Source: Arion vulgaris
Taxonomy: Eukaryota > Mollusca > Gastropoda > Stylommatophora > Arionidae
Length of the DNA: 64,000 bases
Assembly: GCA_020796225.1 (NCBI GenBank)
Contig: CM036775.1
Span: forward strand, 741,001-805,000
Reading direction: 5' to 3'
In this document: positions 51,033 to 62,540 of the stretch, one piece after another
Layout of the letters: each line of letters starts with the position of its first letter
Numbering within the stretch: the stretch's first letter is position 1
Position numbers and translations under genes: made by a program
Notes under the pieces: model-generated
Seen by the model: only the letters and a program-made list of their open reading frames with translations
Database searches by the model: none
What the model was told of the DNA's origin: nothing

Positions 51033-54000
51033 TGTTGCAACTTTGGTTTCTTTCTCTTGAGACTAACACATAGATTCTCAAACTTTGGTTTCTTTCTCTT
51101 GAGACTAACACATAGATTTCCAAACTTTGGTTTCTTTCTATTGAGACTAACACATAGATTCTCAAACTTTGGTTTCTTTCTCTTGATACTAACACATAGA
51201 TTTCCAAACTTTGGTTTCTTTCTATTGAGACTAACACATAGATTTCCAAACTTTGGTTTCTTTCTCTTGAGACTAACACATAGATTCCCAAACTTTGGGG
51301 TTTCTTTCTCTTGAGACTAACACATAGATTCCCAAATTTTGGTTTCTTTCTCTTTAATCTAAGACATAGATTCCCAAACTTTGGTTTCTTTCTCTTTAAT
51401 CTAACACATAGATTCTCAAACTTTGGTTTCTTTCTCTTGATACTAACACATAGATTTCCAAACTTTGGTTTCTTTCTCTTGTGACTAACACATAGATTTC
51501 CAAACTTTGGTTTCTTTCTCTTGAGACTAACACATAGATTCCCAAACTTTGGTTTCTTTCTCTTGATACTAACACATAGATTTCCAAACTTTGGTTTCTT
51601 TCTATTGAGACTAACACATAGATTTCCAAACTTTGGTTTCTTTCTCTTGAGACTAACACATAGATTCCCAAACTTTGGTTTCTTTCTCTTGAGACTAACA
51701 CATAGATTCCCAAACTTTGGTTTCTTTCTCTTGAGACTAACACATAGATTCCCAAACTTTGGTTTCTTTTTCTTTAATCTAACACATAGATTCCCAAACT
51801 TTGGTTTCTTTCTCTTGAGACTAACACATAGATTTCCAAACTTTGGTTTCTTTCTCTTGAGACTAACACATAGATTCCCAAACTTTTGTTTCTTTTTCTT
51901 TAATCTAACACATAGATTCCCAAACTTTGGTTTCTTTCTCTTGAGACTAACACATAGATTCCCAAACTTTGGTTTCTTTCTCTTGAGACTAACACATAGA
52001 TTCCCAAACTTTGGTTTCTTTCTCTTGAGACTAACACATAGATTTCCAAACTTTATTTCTTTCGCTTGAGACTAACACATAGATTCCCAAACTTTGGGGT
52101 TTCTTTCTCTTGTGACTAACACATAGATTTCCAAACTTTGGTTTCTTTCTCTTGAGACTAACACATAGATTTCCAAACTTTGGTTTCTTTCTCTTGAGAC
52201 TAACACATAGATTCCCAAACTTTGGTTTCTTTCTCTTGAGACTAACACATAGATTCCCAAACTTTGGTTTCTTTCTCTTGAGACTAACACATAGATTCCC
52301 AAACTTTGGTTTCTTTCTCTTGAGACTAACACATAGATTCCCAAACTTTGGTTTCTTTCTCTTGAGACTAACACATAGATTCCCAAACTTTGGTTTCTTT
52401 TTCTTTAATCTAACACATAGATTTCCAAACTTTGGTTTCTTTCTCTTGAGACTAACACATAGATTTCCAAACTTTGGTTTCTTTTCTTGAGACTAACACA
52501 TAGATTCCCAAACTTTGGTTTCTTTCTCTTGAGACTAACACATAGATTCCCAAACTTTGGTTTCTTTCTCTTGAGACTAACACATAGATTCCCAAACTTT
52601 GGTTTCTTTCTATTGAGACTAACACATAGATTCTCAAACTTTGGTTTCTTTCTCTTGATACTAACACATAGATTTCCAAACTTTGGTTTCTTTCTATTGA
52701 GACTAACACATAGATTCCCAAACTTTGGTTTCTTTCTCTTGAGACTAACACATAGATTCCCAAACTTTGGTTTCTTTCTCTTGAGACTAACACATAGATT
52801 CTCAAACTTTGGTTTCTTTCTATTGAGACTAACACATAGATTCCCAAACTTTGGTTTCTTTCTCTTGAGACTAACACATAGATTCCCAAACTTTGGTTTC
52901 TTTCTCTTGAGACTAACACATAGATTCTCAAACTTTGGTTTCTTTCTCTTGATACTAACACATAGATTTCCAAACTTTGGTTTCTTTCTCTTGAGACTAA
53001 CACATAGATTCTCAAACTTTGGTTTCTTTTCTTGAGACTAACACATAGATTCCCAAACTTTGGTTTCTTTCTCTTGAGACTAACACATAGATTCCCAAAC
53101 TTTGGTTTCTTTCTCTTGAGACTAACACATAGATTCCCAAACTTTGGTTTCTTTCTCTTGAGACTAACACATAGATTCCCAAACTTTGGTTTCTTTCTCT
53201 TGAGACTAACACATAGATTCCCAAACTTTGGTTTCTTTCTCTTTAATCTAACACATAGATTCCCAAACTTTGGTTTCTTTCTCTTGAGACTAACACATAG
53301 ATTTCCAAACTTTGGTTTCTTTTCTTGAGACTAACACATAGATTCCCAAACTTTGGTTTCTTTCTCTTGAGACTAACACATAGATTCCCAAACTTTGGTT
53401 TCTTGCTCTTGAGACTAACACATAGATTCCCAAACTTTGGTTTCTTTTTCTTTAATCTAACACATAGATTTCCAAACTTTGGTTTCTTTCTCTTGAGACT
53501 AACACATAGATTCCCAAACTTTGGTTTCTTTCTCTTTAATCTAACACATAGATTCCCAAACTTTGGTTTCTTTCTCTTGAGACTAACACATAGATTCCCA
53601 AACTTTGGTTTCTTTCTCTTGAGACTAACACATAGATTTCCAAACTTTGGTTTCTTTCGCTTGAGACTAACACATAGATTCCCAAACTTTGGGGTTTCTT
53701 TCGCTTGAGACTAACACATAGATTCCCAAACTTTGGTTTCTTTCTCTTGAGACTAACACATAGATTCCCAAACTTTGGTTTCTTTCTCTTGAGACTAACA
53801 CATAGATTCCCAAACTTTGGTTTCTTTCTCTTGAGACTAACACATAGATTCCCAAACTTTGGTTTCTTTCTCTTGAGACTAACACATAGATTTCCAAACT
53901 TTGGTTTCTTTCTCTTGAGACTAACACATAGATTCCCAAACTTTGGTTTCTTTCTCTTGAGACTAACACATAGATTCTCAAACTTTGGTTTCTTTCTCTT

Positions 54001-55287
54001 GAGACTAACACATAGATTCCCAAACTTTGGTTTCTTTCTCTTGAGACTAACACATAGATTCCCAAACTTTGGTTTCTTTCTCTTGAGACTAACACATAGA
54101 TTCCCAAACTTTGGTTTCTTTCTCTTTAATCTAACACATAGATTCCCAAACTTTGGTTTCTTTCTCTTGAGACTAACACATAGATTCCCAAACTTTGGTT
54201 TCTTTCTCTTTAATCTAACACATAGATTCCCAAACTTTGGTTTCTTTCTCTTGAGACTAACACATAGATTCCCAAACTTTGGTTTCTTTCTCTTGAGACT
54301 AACACATAGATTCCCAAACTTTGGTTTCTTTCTCTTGAGACTAACACATAGATTCCCAAACTTTGGTTTCTTTCTCTTGAGACTAACACATAGATTCTCA
54401 AACTTTGGTTTCTTTCTCTTGAGACTAACACATAGATTCCCAAACTTTGGTTTCTTTCTCTTGAGACTAACACATAGATTCCCAAACTTTGGTTTCTTTC
54501 TCTTGAGACTAACACATAGATTCCCAAACTTTGGTTTCTTTCTCTTTAATCTAACACATAGATTCCCAAACTTTGGTTTCTTTCTCTTGAGACTAACACA
54601 TAGATTCCCAAACTTTGGTTTCTTTCTCTTTAATCTAACACATAGATTCCCAAACTTTGGTTTCTTTCGCTTGAGACTAACACATAGATTCCCAAACTTT
54701 GGTTTCTTTCTCTTGAGACTAACACATAGATTCCCAAACTTTGGTTTCTTTCTCTTGAGACTAACACATAGATTCCCAAACTTTGGTTTCTTTCTCTTGA
54801 GACTAACACATAGATTCCCAAACTTTGGTTTCTTTCTCTTGAGACTAACACATAGATTCCCAAACTTTGGTTTCTTTCTCTTGAGACTAACACATAGATT
54901 TCCAAACTTTGGTTTCTTTCTCTTGAGACTAACACATAGATTCCCAAACTTTGGTTTCTTTCTCTTGAGACTAACACATAGATTCTCAAACTTTGGTTTC
55001 TTTCTCTTGAGACTAACACATAGATTCCCAAACTTTGGTTTCTTTCTCTTGAGACTAACACATAGATTTCCAAACTTTGGTTTCTTTCTCTTGAGACTAA
55101 CACATAGATTTCCAAACTTTGGTTTCTTTCTCTTGAGACTAACACATAGATTCCCAAACTTTGGTTTCTTTCTCTTGAGACTAACACATAGATTCTCAAA
55201 CTTTGGTTTCTTTCTCTTGAGACTAACACATAGATTCCCAAACTTTGGTTTCTTTCTCTTTAATCTAACACATAGATTCCCAAACTT
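51033..55287. repeat. 42-bp satellite, about 101 copies, ending in a hAT terminus
   Basis: The core is CACATAGATTCCCAAACTTT, then GGTTTCTTTCTCTTGAGACTAA. Variants are TTTCC, TTCTC, GATACT, and a TTTAATCTAACA type. Lines 53941-54240 are repeated exactly at 54361-54660 (420 bp, ten units). The last unit continues into the hAT-type element at 55271. Frames up to 593 codons (minus) and 569 codons (plus) are by-products of a stop-free unit whose length is a multiple of 3. Confidence 0.97.
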
Positions 55288-55818
55288 TTTCGGCCCAGCG
55301 CCCACTTTGCATGACATAAACTTTGTAACCCCCCACCCTCCCCATTATAACAGTTTGCCAACACCCCCTGCCCCCTGCACATATATATATATACATGCTC
55401 TATTTTCACTTTGACATAGAAAATTAATATATATTTCTGTCATACATGGTCAATTTTCAAATGATTATATGCATGAAATAGAAAATGATTATATACATGA
55501 AATAGAAAATGATTATATTTATGAAATAGAAAATGATTATATTCATGAAATAGAAAATGATTATATTCATGAAATAGAAAATTGATGAAAATATGGATCG
55601 TGTAAAACGGACATAAGAGAAATTAAAATGTAGAATTTAAATATTAAATGATTTTTCAATCGCAAAATCACGAAAACAATTTATTTAAAAATATTTATTA
55701 TTAATTTCTTCTATAAGAAGCTATGACCCGTCTCTTAAGTGCTTCTGAGCCAACTACCGCCCCCCTAGAAAGCTTTAGAGCCCACTGGGGGCGATACCGC
55801 CCACTTTGGGAACCTATG
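55271..55818. mobile_element. hAT-type MITE with 8-bp target duplication
   Basis: The ends are CATAGATTCCCAAACTTTTT and the complement of CCACTTTGGGAACCTATG, a 14-bp terminal inverted repeat with one mismatch (CATAG[A/G]TTCCCAAA). Flanks are ATCTAACA (55263-55270) and GTCTAACA (55819-55826), 7/8 identical. The 548-bp interior has no transposase. It holds five 24-bp units (AAAATGATTATATTCATGAA; 55459-55580). Confidence 0.8.
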
Positions 55819-55826
55819 GTCTAACA

Positions 55827-56140
55827 CCATGTAGTGATATCTGTATGTAGTGATATCTGTATGTAGTGATATCTGTATGTAGTGATATCTGTATGTAGTG
55901 ATATCTGTATGTGGTGATATCTGTATGTGGTGATATCTGTATGTGGTGATATCTGTATGTAGTTATATCTGTATGTAGTGATATATGTATGTACTGATAT
56001 CTGTATGTAGTGATATATGTATGTACTGATATCTGTATGTAGTGATATCTGTATGTGGTGATATCTGTATGTGGTGATATCTGTATGTGGTGATATCTGT
56101 ATGTGGTGATATCTGTATCTGGTGATATCTGTATGTGGTG
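55827..56140. repeat. 16-bp minisatellite, about 19 copies
   Basis: The unit is GTAGTGATATCTGTAT, with GTGG and GATATATG variants. It starts immediately after the right target duplication of the MITE. Confidence 0.96.
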
Positions 56141-56290
56141 CAACTGTGTGTTTTCTTTCCCAAAATGTTTTCCATTTATCTAGCTTTATAGACATGGACG
56201 TTAGGACAAGGAGGCAATTATTGGGAGAGGGGGGGGGGAGCGCATACCAACCCCTGAAGAATGAATGTTTTATCAAACAGTACCCCCAGT

Positions 56291-56533
56291 GGTGCCGGGG
56301 CCCGCAAGGGAAACAAAGAATAGTACTACTTCGACATAAAGGCATGTCGTAATAGGCGACTGATGTAGGAGCCTAGGGAAGCTACACTAGTAAATTAAAA
56401 AGCATCGCAGAAGTAGGATGTACTGGCCTACTTGTAGGCGCATAATTGGCACAACGTACAATCGCTCTTAGGCTAAGATCACTTACAAATCACACAGAAC
56501 GGTTTAACAGAGCATTCGAAGAAGAAGAAGAGA
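56291..56533 (+). mobile_element. SINE family A
   Basis: It runs from GGTGCCGGGGCCCGCAAGGG, through AAGGCATGTCGTAATAGGCG and TCGCTCTTAGGCTAAGATCA, to a (GAA)n tail. Confidence 0.87.
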
Positions 56534-56599
56534 AAGAAGATAAAACGGTTTGATGCCAATCTGATTGGTCATCTTCATTTCTGCCTTTGTAAACTAACA

Positions 56600-57328
56600 A
56601 CAATCTTTTTTTGTTTGACCACTCCCGGACAAACCTTTTTGTTTGACCACTCCCGGGACAAACCTTTTGTTTGACCACTCCCGGACTAACCTTTTGTTTG
56701 ACCACTCCCGGACAAACCTTTTTTGTTTGACCACTCCGGACAAACCTTTTTGTTTGACCACTCCGGACAAACCTTTTTGTTTGACCACTCCCGGAACAAA
56801 CCTTTTTGTTTGACCACTCCCGGACAAACTTTTTTTGTTTGACCACTCCCGGACAAACCTTTTTGTTTGACCACTCCCGGACAAACCTTTTTGTTTGACC
56901 ACTCCCGGACAAACCTTTTTGTTTGACCACTCCCGGACAAACCCTTTTGTTTGACCACTCCCGGACAAACCTTTTTGTTTGACCACCCCCGGACAAACCC
57001 TTTTTGTTTGACCACTCCCGGACAAACCTTTTTGTTTGACCACTCCCGGACAAACCTTTTTGTTTGACCACTCCCGGGACTAACTTTTTTGTTTGACCAC
57101 TCCCGGGACTAACTTTTTGTTTGACCACTCCGGACAAACCTTTTTGTTTGACCACTCCCGGACTAACTTTTTTGTTTGACCACTCCCGGGACTAACTTTT
57201 TTGTTTGACCACTCCCGGGACTAACTTTTTTGTTTGACCACTCCCGGACACACCTTTTTGTTTGACCACTCCCGGACAAACCTTTTTGTTAGCTATTTTC
57301 ATTTGACCACTCCGGACAAACTTTTGTC
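56600..57328. repeat. 27/28-bp minisatellite, about 26 copies
   Basis: The core is GTTTGACCACTCCCGGACAA, then ACCTTTTT. T-run length and CCC/CC number vary, so the period drifts and frames change from unit to unit. CTAACTTTT variants cluster to the right. Confidence 0.95.
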
Positions 57329-57339
57329 GCTGTCGACAC

Positions 57340-57740
57340 CCAGCAAGGGGGAAGAGAGAGAGAGGAAGACATGGGTAGTAAGTGATGGAGAGATGAAGGC
57401 TGGGTAGCAAGAGGGAAGAGAGAGAGAAACTTGTTAGTGATGGAGAGATTAGAGCTGGGTAGCAAGAGGGAAGAGAGAGAGAGAGGGGGAGAGATAGCAA
57501 AGTGGATAGAAAAGAGGAACTTGGGTAGGTTTGAAAATGAGAGAGAGAGGGGGAAGGGGAGACAGAGGTGGTATACTTCAACAGCGAATGGAAGAGAGTA
57601 AGAGGCAGAGAAAAACGTGGATGGGGAGGAAATGAGAGAAAGAGATTAAGACTGTGTGGCAAGAGGGAAGAAAGAGAGAAAATTGAGTAGCGAGGGAAAT
57701 GAGAGAGACTTTTAAAACAAGGGGAAGGGGAGACAGAGTA
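57340..57740. repeat. GA-rich tract with degenerate longer units
   Basis: GAAGAGAGAGAG with GCTGGGTAGCAAGAGGGAAG recurring at irregular spacing (57400, 57450). Composition resembles 9880-12000. Confidence 0.8.
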
Positions 57741-57741
57741 T

Positions 57742-57990
57742 CCTTCTTTTTCGAGCGTTCCATATCGACCACTTGTTAACCACTCTGTGCGATTCGCATG
57801 TCATCTGAGCTTAAGAGCGATTGTACGTTGTGCCAGTTATACGCCTACAATAGGCCAGCATATCCAAATTATGTGATGCTTTTTATTTACTAGGTAGCTT
57901 CCTATGCTCCTACATCAGTCGTCTCTTACGAAATACCTTCTAGGTGGCAGTGGTACTATTTTTGCTTCCTTGCGGGCCCTGGCAACACAC
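57742..57990 (-). mobile_element. SINE family A
   Basis: CGAGCGTTCCATATCGACCA, then GAGCGATTGTACGTTGTGCC and CGGGCCCTGGCAACACA, mark a full-length minus-strand copy. Confidence 0.86.
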
Positions 57991-58671
57991 AGGCGAGGGA
58001 GTAGCCTTTAAAAACAAGTAGGAATACAGAGTGAGAGAGAGAATGAGCAAGCGACAGGGAGACTTGGGTAGCGAGGGAGGGGGAAGGGGAGTGAAGAGAA
58101 GCTAGACGATACCCGTTTAACTGTAACAGTCTACATTCTCCCGTTGCGCGTGCGAGCACCCTGCATAAATTTACAGTACTCGTGAGCGAGGAGAGGCTGG
58201 CCACTCACATCACGTTTGTTCATTTAGTAGGAGGTCAGGATTCGCCCTTTTTTCACCAATACCTCCAGCAACATTATATTCATCGTGTGAACGTGCTCCC
58301 TCTTCTCTCCCTCGCGCGCGCGCATGACTGAATTCGGATGGAAAGAGCGAGTACAGGAAACCGTGAGGTGAAGATATTTGAGAGAGCGATGCCAGATGAT
58401 GCCAGAGACAAGAATAATTTTTGTGCTCGATCCAGCCCAGTTTGTTTTTGTTCATACTGATAAACACAGCAGCTGTGTAGATGTGTAGTATTAGAAGCTG
58501 TGTATATCCCTGGTAGTCTAGGATTGCAACTGTTTATTCTAACATTCGATATAGACTGTGCAGATTTGTCAGTGTATTTCTATATTTGTGTAAGTTTGTT
58601 GGTGAGTACATTTTAACGTAAATTACCGAATAACAAACTAAAGTTGTTTTATGAAGTGCAGAATTATTAAT
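57991..58671. other. Unique stretch, no gene recognised
   Basis: About 680 bp of mixed sequence: a GA-rich start, a (CG)n-like CTCGCGCGCGCGCATG at 58312-58325, then AT-rich sequence. No splice-supported exon. Confidence 0.45.
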
Positions 58672-58675
58672 TGAT

Positions 58676-58707
<32 letters not shown>

Positions 58708-58860
58708 ATGACCATCATGAATATTGTACTTCAGTTTATAATCAAGTAGGTTGCGATCTCATCCTTACACAAGAAGATATCAACGACAGTGCTTGAGTTC
58801 TATAGCACCGGCGAGGATTCCTGATATAATTTTGAAGTTACTGGAAAATTTAGTCAGAAG
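58672..58860 (-). mobile_element. SINE-like family B, partial
   Basis: It starts with a (TTGA)n tail and ATATGACCATCATGAATATT, and runs to CACCGGCGAGGATTCCTGAT. Confidence 0.72.
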
Positions 58861-58960
58861 TGTATTTCAACTGTTTAATGAAGATTTCTTGGGCTGTAGT
58901 TTTGCAACCATCTCCTATTAATTGTCAAACTGTAAATGATTCTTTTACGTGCTTAAACCT

Positions 58961-59220
58961 CTTCTTCTTTTTTTTCTCTTCCAACGCTCCACATATCGAC
59001 CACTTGTTAACCACTATATGGTTTGTATGTGATCTGAGCCTAAGAGCAATTGTACGTTGTGTCAGTTATGCGCCTACAGATAGGCCAGCACATCCGATTT
59101 CTGAGATGTTTTTTATTTACTAGGGTAGCTTCCTAGGTCCTACATCAGTCGCCTCTTACGACATGCCTTGTAGGTCGCAGTGGTACAATTCTTTGCTTCC
59201 CTTGCAGGCCCTGGCACCAC
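58961..59220 (-). mobile_element. SINE family A
   Basis: A T-rich (CTT)n end, then CATATCGACCACTTGTTAAC, TAGGCCAGCACATCCGATTT, CAGTCGCCTCTTACGACATG and GCAGGCCCTGGCACCAC. It is the cleanest copy for deriving a consensus. Confidence 0.88.
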
Positions 59221-59269
59221 ATGGGTGACGTACTAGGGGGAGGGACGGGGTGGGGGTGGGTGTACTGAT

Positions 59270-59490
59270 CGTGTGTCTGCTTGTCCTAAAGTCTGCGTGT
59301 CCTAAAGTCTGCGTGCCCTAAAGTCTGCTTGTCCTAAAGTCTGCTTGTCCTAAAGTCTGCTTGTCCTAAAGTCTGCTTGTCCTAAAGTCTGCTTGTCCTA
59401 AAGTCTGCTTGTCCTAAAGTCTGCTTGTCCTAAAGTCTGCTTGTCCTAAAGTCTGCTTGTCCTAAAGTCTGCTTGTCCTAAAGTCTGCTG
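59270..59490. repeat. 16-bp minisatellite, about 14 copies
   Basis: The unit is CTTGTCCTAAAGTCTG; early units have GTGTCC or GTGCCC. Confidence 0.96.
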
Positions 59491-59579
59491 TTAAAATAAC
59501 AGTCACTATTCTCAGAAAAAATGTTATGAAGAACTTATCATATAACAAAAACAGATTAACAATGTTATCATATTTTGTC

Positions 59580-59699
59580 TGTATCTTGCATCTTGTATCT
59601 TGCATCTTGTATCTTGCATCTTGTATCTTGCATCTTGTATCTTGCATCTTGCATCTTGCATCTTGTATCTTGCATCTTGTATCTTGCATCTTGTATCTT
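59580..59699. repeat. 14-bp minisatellite, about 8 copies
   Basis: The unit is TATCTTGCATCTTG. It runs into TATCTTCTTCTTCACC, the (GAA)n end of the next LINE read in reverse, which may have seeded it. Confidence 0.93.
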
Positions 59700-60140
59700 C
59701 TTCTTCACCTTTCAACTCCCAACGGAGCACAGGTGTTCAACAAACTTCTTCCAGCTCTTCCTCTCTCCTGCCATCACTTCCAACTCTTTCCATGTTTTAT
59801 CTATCCTTTTAATATCAGTCTCCAGCTCTCTTCTCCAGGTATGTCTAGGTCTTCCTCTACTCCTCTTTCTCTGCGGGTTCCAAAACATTGCCTTTCTCGC
59901 AATGCTTCCGGTCGGTCTTCACAATGTGTGTCCTATCTATCTCCAGCATCTCTTTCTTAGTTCTTTCTCCACTGGTATCTGCTTAGTTCTTTCTACACTG
60001 GTATCTGCTTAGTTCTTTCTCTGAGTTCCTCGTTTGTAATCTTATCATACCATCTCAGTCCCTCTATTCTACATAAACATCCATTTATGAATGTCTATAG
60101 TTTTCTGGTGGTTTCTTTTGTTGTTGTCCATGTTTCCGAG
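59700..60140 (-). mobile_element. LINE C-terminal end with a 26-bp duplication
   Basis: Same family as 43915-44270: the complement of CTTCTTCCAGCTCTTCCTCT, GGTCTTCCTCTACTCCTCTT, and TCGTTTGTAATCTTATCATA. CACTGGTATCTGCTTAGTTC is present twice (26-bp period near 59968-60020), against once at 44190. Frameshifts and stops are present. Confidence 0.8.
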
Positions 60141-60146
60141 CCTTAT

Positions 60147-60420
60147 ACGTGCTACTTACGTAAACAACTAAAACAGTATGAGATGGAACTGATAGGAAAA
60201 CAACGATCAAAATACTAAAAGCATGCATATTCCCAGTGGCAACGTATGGGTGTGAAGCATGGACATTTAACAAGGCAGGAAAAAAAATATGTGTTTTTGA
60301 ATATAAGTGTTACAGAAGAGTCCTTCGTATATCATGGACAGAGAAGAGAACAAATAGATCTATCCAGAAAGAACTCAAAATATCAGAAAACTGGCTGATG
60401 ATACAAATAAGCTTGGTGAT
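60147..60420 (+). mobile_element. LINE fragment
   Basis: VATYGCEAWTFNKAGKKICV, then RRVLRISWTEKRTNRSIQKE and LKISENWLMIQIS, matches 29421 in the other orientation. The distal part is missing. Confidence 0.83.
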
Positions 60421-60529
60421 GCCATGAAACATCTCTCTCCCTCCATCACACATATCTATCACTCCATCACATAACTCTATCACTTCATCACACAACTTTT
60501 TCAATGTTTTCATCAAATGGGTTTTTACT

Positions 60530-60706
60530 CTGTCCCCATCAAACAGACTTTACTCTGTCCCCATCAAACAGACTTTGTCCCCATCAAACAGACTTTACTC
60601 TGCCCCCATCAAACAGACTTTACTCTGTCCCCATCAAACAGACTTTGTCCCCATCAAACAGACTTTGTCCCCATCAAACAGACTTTACTCTGTCCCCATC
60701 AAACAT
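60530..60706. repeat. 20/25-bp mixed minisatellite, about 8 units
   Basis: Long units (CCCCATCAAACAGACTTTAC, then TCTGT) alternate with short ones lacking ACTCT. Confidence 0.94.
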
Positions 60707-61065
60707 ATATGCCTGAACATACACACCGAACGACAAACAAGTGAAGGCTTGGTCAAGTCTAGGCAACCGACTCAAGGTGATTAGAGTTGAGCGCCTGATG
60801 AATTCACTAATTATTGGCTGAGAGAAGAACTGGTACCTGGCGATGTTAAGTGATACTCCACCTGGATGGAAACATTACTGCATCTCAGATACATGAGGAC
60901 TACCTGGAACGACAATTTTTAGCAGAGGGAGTGTGTGTGTGTGAGAGAGAGGGAGTAAGCGAGAGAGAGAGAGAGTGTGTGTGTGAGAGAGAGAGGGATT
61001 GCTTGAGGAAGGAAGAGAGATCTTGCTAACTTGCTAAATGAAATTGGTTGTTGCCAGAGTTGCAG
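60707..61065. other. Unique stretch with GT/GA microsatellite
   Basis: A compound (GT)n/(GA)n run lies at 60931-60993. The rest has no recognised feature. Confidence 0.5.
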
Positions 61066-61316
61066 GGAAAATGAAAATCGTAGCATATCTTTGACGTAGC
61101 CATTAACCACAGTGAACTAGTTGTTGATTTTCTAGGCACCACTTATACGTTCAATAGTCTGCCATTACTTTCTGAATGGTGAGGTATATTTTTACTTTTC
61201 GTAAAAATCCCACGGAAACGTATTTGCTTTCAAACTGCCCGGCGCGGTGTTTGAACCAGGTACGCTTGGATTGTGATCGAGCTCACCACCACTTAAGCTA
61301 CAGACGCTCTCACGTT
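61066..61316 (-). mobile_element. tRNA-derived SINE, family 2
   Basis: On the minus strand an A-box TAGCTTAAGTGG (complement of 61289-61300) and B-box GGTTCAAACAC (complement of 61247-61257) sit about 31 bp apart. The body ends near the complement of GAAAATGAAAATCGTAGC. It is the best-preserved copy of the family. Confidence 0.82.
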
Positions 61317-61321
61317 ACATG

Positions 61322-61478
61322 GGGTTAAATAAATGGTTAAATAAATGGTTAAATAAATGGTTAAATAAATGGTTAAATAAATGGTTAAATAAATGGTTAA
61401 ATAAATGGTTAAATAAATGGTTAAATAAATGGTTAAATAAATGGTTAAATACATGGTTAAATAAATGGTTAAATAATG
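61322..61478. repeat. 12-bp minisatellite, 13 copies
   Basis: The unit is GGTTAAATAAAT, with one ACAT variant. Confidence 0.97.
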
Positions 61479-61599
61479 CGCTGCATACATCTTACTGCTG
61501 CCGTTGTTGCCGTTATTGTCGTCGTTGTCCATCTCCTTACCCTATTACCGATCCCTGTGGAGCAGAAGTAAAATACAGCTACCTATAAGCGATATTTAA

Positions 61600-61865
61600 G
61601 ATCGTACAAATAAGAATCAAATTACAAATGAAGAACAAACATGGTCTTAGAAATAAATTAAACAACTAAAAACGATACGGAATGGAACTGATAAGAAAAC
61701 AAACATTAGAATACTAAGAGTATGCATATTCACAGTGTCAATGTATAGATGTGAAGCATGGACATTTAATAAGGCAGTGGAAAAGCAAATATGTGCTTTT
61801 AAATATAAAAGTTACAGAAGAGCCTTCTGCATATCACGGACACGATTAAATAGATCTATACGGAC
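61600..61865 (+). mobile_element. LINE fragment, decayed
   Basis: GTDKKTNIRILRVCIFTVSM, then CEAWTFNKAVEKQICAFKYK, matches 29421 and 60147; several substitutions and a lost distal part. Confidence 0.78.
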
Positions 61866-61889
61866 CAAAAAAAAGAACAAACTCTGACA

Positions 61890-62540
61890 AATACTCTTGG
61901 TTCCATAATTACCAACAATGGAGACTGTACGAAAGAAATTAGAAGAAGACTAGCCATGGCTTTCCAGAGAGTGGCTAGCATGAAGAAACTATGGCACACC
62001 GACACAAGCAAAGAAACAAAACTAAAACTTCTAAGAAAATGTGCATTCCATGTGGCAGCATATGGATGTGAATCGTGGAACATAACACAAACATTACAAA
62101 ACAAAATTGAAGCTTTTAAAAGAAAGTGTTACAGAAAAGTTCTTAGAACATCCTGGACAGAGAAGATAAGCAAAGACAAGATCCTTGGTTTATATCCCAG
62201 GAATATTGGTTGATAAATAACATCATATCCCAGGAATATTGGTTGATAAATAACATCATATCCCAGGAATATTGGTTGATAAATAACATCATGTCCCAGG
62301 AATATTGGTTGATAAATAACATCATGTCCCAGGAATATTGGTTGATAAATAACATCATGTCCCAGGAAGATGAAATAATTCGGTCACAGCTTTTTGAAGA
62401 GAATGATGATGACAGGTTTCGCTCATGGGGTACGAGCAGGGAACGACCAAAACGATGGTGGCAGCACGAAATCACAGAAACATTGAACATGACTGAGGAT
62501 GCACGTGGAGCACGTGCTCGTGGAAAACATGCACGTGGAG
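61890..62540 (+). mobile_element. LINE C-terminal end interrupted by a 33-bp array
   Basis: TKEIRRRLAMAFQRVASMKK, AAYGCESWNITQTLQNKIEA, and KCYRKVLRTSWTEKISKDKI are followed by the array. The tail then resumes as QEDEIIRSQLFEENDDDRFR, SRERPKRWWQHEITETLNMT, ending in the 18/19-bp array. Family related to 35085. Confidence 0.84.
62191..62368. repeat. 33-bp minisatellite inside LINE sequence, about 5.5 copies
   Basis: The core is CCCAGGAATATTGGTTGATA, then AATAACATCAT. The period is in frame (SQEYWLINNII). Confidence 0.95.

Noticed and set aside
53536..55414. Open frames of 593 (minus) and 569 (plus) codons
   Set aside because: Both strands are open because the 42-bp unit lacks stops and is a multiple of 3. 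Variants are not biased to synonymous sites and there is no start, splice or domain evidence.
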